DNA from: Rhizobium leguminosarum bv. trifolii WSM2297
GTDB taxonomy: Bacteria; Pseudomonadota; Alphaproteobacteria; Rhizobiales; Rhizobiaceae
Direction: 5' to 3'
DNA length: 64,000 nt
NCBI RefSeq assembly: GCF_000271845.1
Contig: NZ_JH719393.1
Coordinates: 2,076,442 to 2,140,441, forward strand
Part shown: one piece after another, positions 60,747-64,000 of the stretch
Layout: each line of letters opens with the position of its first letter
Numbering within the stretch: the first letter of the stretch is position 1
Made by a program: the position numbers and the translations under genes
Notes under the pieces: generated by a model
Told to the model about the DNA's origin: nothing
Database searches by the model: none
What the model saw: the letters and a program-made list of their open reading frames with translations, nothing else

Positions 60747-62933
60747 ATGTCCAATATCGAGGAATTCCCGCTCACACCCCGCAAGTTGAGCGAATATGAC
60801 GCGCTTGTCGCGGCGGCGCCGAGCGTGCTCGACGCTATTCCAGGCGCCGTCTATCTCTGCGATCACGATGGCTGGCTCGTCCGTTATAACAAACAGGCCG
60901 CCGAACTCTGGGGAAGGACGCCGCGGCTCGAAGAAAGGCGCGATCGTTTCTGCGGGTCCCATGCTCTTTTCATGCCGGACGGCACGCCACTGGCGCACGA
61001 AGACTGCCCGATGGCGACGGCTGTATTTGAGGGAAGAGAGACACGCAATGCAGAAGTCGTCATCGAACGGCCAGATGGATCGCGCTTTGTCGCCCTGGTG
61101 AACATCCGCCCCCTGAAACACCACAACGGTACGATTCAAGGGGGGATAAATTGCTTTCAGGACATCTCCGCGAGCAAGGCCATCGAGGAGGAGGTTGGCC
61201 GAAGGAACGCAGACCTCGAGGATTTCTTCGAGAACAGCGCGATCGGTCTCCACATTGTCGGTGGCGACGGCATCATTCAACGTGCAAACAAGGCAGAGCT
61301 GGCTCTTCTCGGTTATACCGCCGAGGAATATGTCGGACGGCATATCGCGGAATTTCATGCGGATGCGCCGGTCATAGGCGATATTCTGCATAAGTTGTCA
61401 TGCGGTGAAAGGCTCGACCGCTATCCTGCGCGCCTTCGCGCTAAGGACGGCTCTTTCAAGCATGTGCTGATCACGTCCAACAGCCGGTTTGAAGATGGAA
61501 CGTTCATCAACACGCGCTGCTTCACGACCGACGTGACCGATCTCCACGAAGCCGAGAGTGCACGTCGCGACAGCGAGGACCGCCTGGCGGCGACCTATGA
61601 AGCTGCGACGATCGGAATTGCAGAATCTGACTCCGTGGGGCGCCTTCTCCGGGTGAACGACGCGCTATGCCAGATGCTCGGACGTTCCCGCCAAGAGCTG
61701 CTCAGCATGACCTTCTGCGATTACACCCACGATGACGACCGTGAGCAGGATGCCGCGCTCTACACACGTCAAATTGCCGGAGAACTCGACAACTATGCGC
61801 TGCGCAAGCGGGCCACAAGACCGGATGGGAGCATTGTCTATCTCGACATCCATAGCTCGTCGGTACGGGATGACACCGGGAGCTTCCGCTACGGCGTGCG
61901 GGTGATTCAGGATGTCACGGTCGCGAAGCAGATGGAGGACCAGATACGCGCAAGCGAGCAGCACATGCGCGATTTGCTCGAGGCGCTACCGGCCGCGGTA
62001 TATACGACCGACGCGACAGGACGGATTACATTCTATAACAAGGCAGCTGTTGAGATGTCGGGGCGAACGCCACAGGCGGGCGACATGTGGTGTGTTACCT
62101 GGCGTCTGTTCAATCTCGACGGCACCCCGCTTCCGCATGACCAATGTCCGATGGCGGTGGCACTAAAGGAAGATCGCCCTGTTCGAGGCGCGGAAGCGAT
62201 CGCCGAACGGCCAGATGGCAGTCGCGTTCCCTTTATACCGTACCCTACGCCACTTCACGACGCCAATGGCCACCTCGTCGGAGCCATAAACATGCTCGTC
62301 GACATCACGGAGCGCAAACAAGCAGAAAGCAGACAGAAGACTCTTATCGATGAGCTCAATCATCGCGTTAAGAATACACTAGCGACGGTGCAGTCGCTGT
62401 CGAGACAATCGGCAAGGCACGCTGAGGATCTGGATGACTTCCTGCACCGCTTCGAAGATCGACTGTTGTCTCTTTCTCGAGCCCACGATCTTTTGACCAA
62501 GCGGCACTGGCAGGACGCTCCCCTGGATTCTCTCATCCGGGAGGTGCTGGTACCGCTCGCCGGCGAAGCGGCCTGGCGCATCAAGTTCGACGGGCCTCCT
62601 GCTGCTTTGGACCCGCGGGCGGCACTCAGCCTTACAATGACTTTGAATGAGCTCGCCACGAATGCGATCAAATATGGGGCGCTGTCGTCCGAGGCGGGCG
62701 CGCTCTCTCTGTCCTGGCGGCTCCAAGATGAGGCCGGGGCTCAATCAACGCTGGTCCTTGAGTGGCATGAGCAGGATGGGCCGCCTGTCAGGCCGCCAAC
62801 CCGACGAGGTTTCGGAACTCGCCTGATGGAACGCTCTATTGAGCGGGACCTCGGTGGTGAGTTTGACCTTTCCTTTGAGCCAACCGGCGTATCCTGCCTC
62901 ATCTCGATTCCGGTTGGGCAGGTGAAGGCATGA
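60747..62933 (+). CDS. Multi-PAS HWE sensor histidine kinase
   Basis: A cytosolic 728-aa kinase. PAS domains occupy about residues 20-140, 155-275, 280-400 and 410-530; the first and last share GTPLAHEDCPMATAV / GTPLPHDQCPMAVAL, a motif pair typical of rhizobial PAS domains. The HWE kinase has the phosphoacceptor His539 in ELNHRVKNTLA, the N-box NELATNAIKYGA and the closing RRGFGTRLMERS. No LOV cysteine is present. The ATG at 60747 has AAAGG at good distance. It overlaps the following response regulator by 4 nt, forming a two-gene signalling unit. Confidence 0.9.
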   Translation: MSNIEEFPLTPRKLSEYDALVAAAPSVLDAIPGAVYLCDHDGWLVRYNKQAAELWGRTPRLEERRDRFCGSHALFMPDGTPLAHEDCPMATAVFEGRETRNAEVVIERPDGSRFVALVNIRPLKHHNGTIQGGINCFQDISASKAIEEEVGRRNADLEDFFENSAIGLHIVGGDGIIQRANKAELALLGYTAEEYVGRHIAEFHADAPVIGDILHKLSCGERLDRYPARLRAKDGSFKHVLITSNSRFEDGTFINTRCFTTDVTDLHEAESARRDSEDRLAATYEAATIGIAESDSVGRLLRVNDALCQMLGRSRQELLSMTFCDYTHDDDREQDAALYTRQIAGELDNYALRKRATRPDGSIVYLDIHSSSVRDDTGSFRYGVRVIQDVTVAKQMEDQIRASEQHMRDLLEALPAAVYTTDATGRITFYNKAAVEMSGRTPQAGDMWCVTWRLFNLDGTPLPHDQCPMAVALKEDRPVRGAEAIAERPDGSRVPFIPYPTPLHDANGHLVGAINMLVDITERKQAESRQKTLIDELNHRVKNTLATVQSLSRQSARHAEDLDDFLHRFEDRLLSLSRAHDLLTKRHWQDAPLDSLIREVLVPLAGEAAWRIKFDGPPAALDPRAALSLTMTLNELATNAIKYGALSSEAGALSLSWRLQDEAGAQSTLVLEWHEQDGPPVRPPTRRGFGTRLMERSIERDLGGEFDLSFEPTGVSCLISIPVGQVKA

Positions 62934-63289
62934 ACGTTTCCGGAATGAAGGTTCTCGTTGTCGAGGACGAGGGTCTGGTGGCTCTGATGATCGAGGACAT
63001 GCTGGAGGATCTCGGTTTCGACGTGGTCGCATCCGTATCGCGGCTTGCCGATGCACGGACGATCGTGGCCGATGCGGCCGTTGATCTTGCAGTGCTGGAC
63101 GTCAACCTTGCCGGTGAGTCCAGCTTTTCAATCGCGGAAATCCTCCGCAAACGTCAGATCCCGTTCATATTCAGCACCGGATACGGACTGAGCGGATTGC
63201 CGGATGAATTTGCTCATCAGCCGCTGATTGGCAAGCCTTTTTCCAAGAAAGATCTACAGGAAACAATTGAGGCCGCATTGAAGCTCTGA
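62930..63289 (+). CDS. Single-domain response regulator
   Basis: A 119-aa receiver domain. Acidic residues Glu12-Asp13 with Glu14, phosphoacceptor Asp57 in LAVLDVNLAGES and Lys102 in LIGKPFSKKD are conserved. It has no output domain. The start overlaps the kinase stop (ATGA), so the pair is made together and the kinase His539 most likely phosphorylates Asp57. The TGATG at its end overlaps a possible small downstream frame. Confidence 0.9.
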   Translation: MNVSGMKVLVVEDEGLVALMIEDMLEDLGFDVVASVSRLADARTIVADAAVDLAVLDVNLAGESSFSIAEILRKRQIPFIFSTGYGLSGLPDEFAHQPLIGKPFSKKDLQETIEAALKL

Positions 63290-63480
63290 TGCGGGCGGTA
63301 ACTGGATGCGTCGCCAGCGGACATGAACCGCATCACGCAATCATCACGACCTATATTGAGCGGGCGGTCAGGTGGACTGGCGATATCCTCGGGCTCTGTC
63401 GAGCTTGCAAGAGGCACCTCGAAGTAGTGGCGCATCTTATCGAGCGTGCCATGGCAGTGGCCCAAGTCAGGATGAAGTGA
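63289..63480 (+). CDS. Possible 63-aa protein
   Basis: ATG 63289 overlaps the stop of the response regulator (TGATG), a translational-coupling arrangement. The product reads HHAIITTYIERAVRWTGDIL and CKRHLEVVAHLIERAMAVAQ, with plausible helices. No family is recognised and the composition is rich in Cys/His/Arg, so it could be a chance frame. Confidence 0.3.
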   Translation: MRAVTGCVASGHEPHHAIITTYIERAVRWTGDILGLCRACKRHLEVVAHLIERAMAVAQVRMK

Positions 63481-63673
63481 AAAGGCGCCGCCGGTAATTG
63501 CTTCTCCAACGACGGCGGCGACCGGCTCTTGACTTCCACCCCCTTGCCGAGCGGATCAACCCGTCCGTCTCGGTTCCTTGCCTTTGCTTTCTACTATTCG
63601 GTTGAGTTCTGAAGCGACAGGCCACCAAAAGCCGGGATCAGTTCGAGGGCAGACACCGTCCTCCTACGAGCTT

Positions 63674-63695
63674 GAGGGCCGCCTAGGCGGCCCTC
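63674..63695. terminator. 22-bp perfect palindrome at the MFS stop codon
   Basis: GAGGGCCGCC (63674-63683), TA, GGCGGCCCTC (63686-63695) is a perfect palindrome overlapping the stop codon of the minus-strand MFS gene. It may act as a terminator or mRNA-stabilising hairpin. No T tract is seen. Confidence 0.5.
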
Positions 63696-64000
63696 GCCTT
63701 CTGCATCATCGTGAGCCCAAAGATTATCAAACCTGCCAGCGTGAGGGCGAAGCCGGCCCAGACGGCCGCGAGGAGGCCGTAACCCGCCGCGATCGTGGCA
63801 CCACCCGCCGCAGCGCCAACGGCATTGGCGACATTGAGCGAGGCGAGGTTCATCGCGCCCATCAGGCTCGGAGCTTCCGGAGCGAAGTTGGTCAAGCGAA
63901 CCTGAATGGTCGGGATCGCCGCCATCATTGCGGCGCCCACACCGAACATGGACGGGAAGAAGATCCAGGGATTGGCACCGCCGACGGCCAGGACGGCCAT
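63683..64000 (-). CDS. MFS transporter, C-terminal part (runs off the window)
   Basis: The last 105 residues of an MFS protein, with four hydrophobic stretches: NPWIFFPSMFGVGAAMMAAI, GAMNLASLNVANAVGAAAGG, AGYGLLAAVWAGFALTLAGL and IIFGLTMMQKARAA. The layout resembles the end of DHA1-type (arabinose efflux or multidrug) transporters. The frame is open to the window edge, so the gene starts beyond 64000. Specificity unknown. Confidence 0.7.
   Translation of the reverse strand: MAVLAVGGANPWIFFPSMFGVGAAMMAAIPTIQVRLTNFAPEAPSLMGAMNLASLNVANAVGAAAGGATIAAGYGLLAAVWAGFALTLAGLIIFGLTMMQKARAA

Noticed and set aside
1..64000. CRISPR array
   Set aside because: No regularly spaced repeats with unique spacers were seen; the only multi-copy elements are the two diverged intergenic repeats.
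1..64000. Insertion sequences or transposase genes
   Set aside because: Despite many broken genes, no transposase, integrase or IS end was recognised on either strand.
1..64000. tRNA or rRNA genes
   Set aside because: No cloverleaf-like sequence with CCA-end context or rRNA segment was noticed by reading; a tRNAscan run would settle it.

Overview
The window reads as accessory DNA from a Rhizobium-like alphaproteobacterium (Rhizobiaceae). The evidence is the GC-rich, GC3-biased coding, HWE-type histidine kinases, small DUF982, DUF3606, DUF992 and SyrB-like proteins, Ku genes, MocR and SyrB families, and many sugar and amino-acid ABC transporters. No rRNA, tRNA, ribosomal protein or replication gene is visible. 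Many decayed genes lie between intact ones, so a plasmid, chromid or plastic chromosomal segment is likely, but the sequence does not decide which.

Layout. 0-16 kb is a stress and signalling block: a thioredoxin-fold peroxiredoxin, two SDR oxidoreductases, a GlsB/YmgE-type membrane protein, a single-domain response regulator, a Kup potassium transporter, a BON protein, two divergent HWE kinases (one with a canonical LOV photosensor motif), an NmrA-like protein, a YidB-like protein and a secreted Cys protein. Diverged copies of a structured intergenic element (about 80-272 and 9654-9855) flank much of it, with broken DUF982 genes next to both. 16-20 kb holds a transglutaminase-like protein and small or low-complexity proteins including a SyrB-like one. 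20.7-26.5 kb is a compact minus-strand operon that looks like uptake and use of an amino sugar: DeoR regulator, BadF-type kinase, binding protein, two permeases and a SIS isomerase/deaminase, without its own ATPase. 27-29 kb carries two tandem Ku genes. 31.5-33.5 kb is a one-gene system in which an AbiEi-like N-terminal region is fused to a HipA kinase, preceded by two large palindromes.

33.8-40.1 kb is a MocR-regulated catabolic unit: a binding-protein-like enzyme, a polar amino-acid ABC transporter and an M20 amidohydrolase. 40-55 kb is a mosaic of small redox modules: three related AraC regulators, two LysR regulators, MFS, aldo/keto reductase, SDRs, quinone reductase, monooxygenase, NmrA and alpha/beta hydrolase, with remnants of etfB, an EAL protein and a YCII protein. 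55.3-57.3 kb is poor in genes and partly AT-rich, with a LysR pseudogene. 57.5-60 kb encodes a lipoprotein, a divergent Nramp-like transporter and two PRC-barrel proteins in one operon. The window ends with an EAL pseudogene holding an 18-bp inverted repeat, a multi-PAS HWE kinase with its response regulator, and the end of an MFS gene.

How the parts fit. Four sites match the EcfG (general stress response) promoter pattern GGAAC-N17/18-GTT. They lie before the GlsB-like gene, the response regulator, a DUF3606 gene and the Nramp/PRC operon. Together with the HWE kinases and single-domain receivers, this suggests that much of the block belongs to the stress regulon. That is inference from motifs and gene families only; no search was run.
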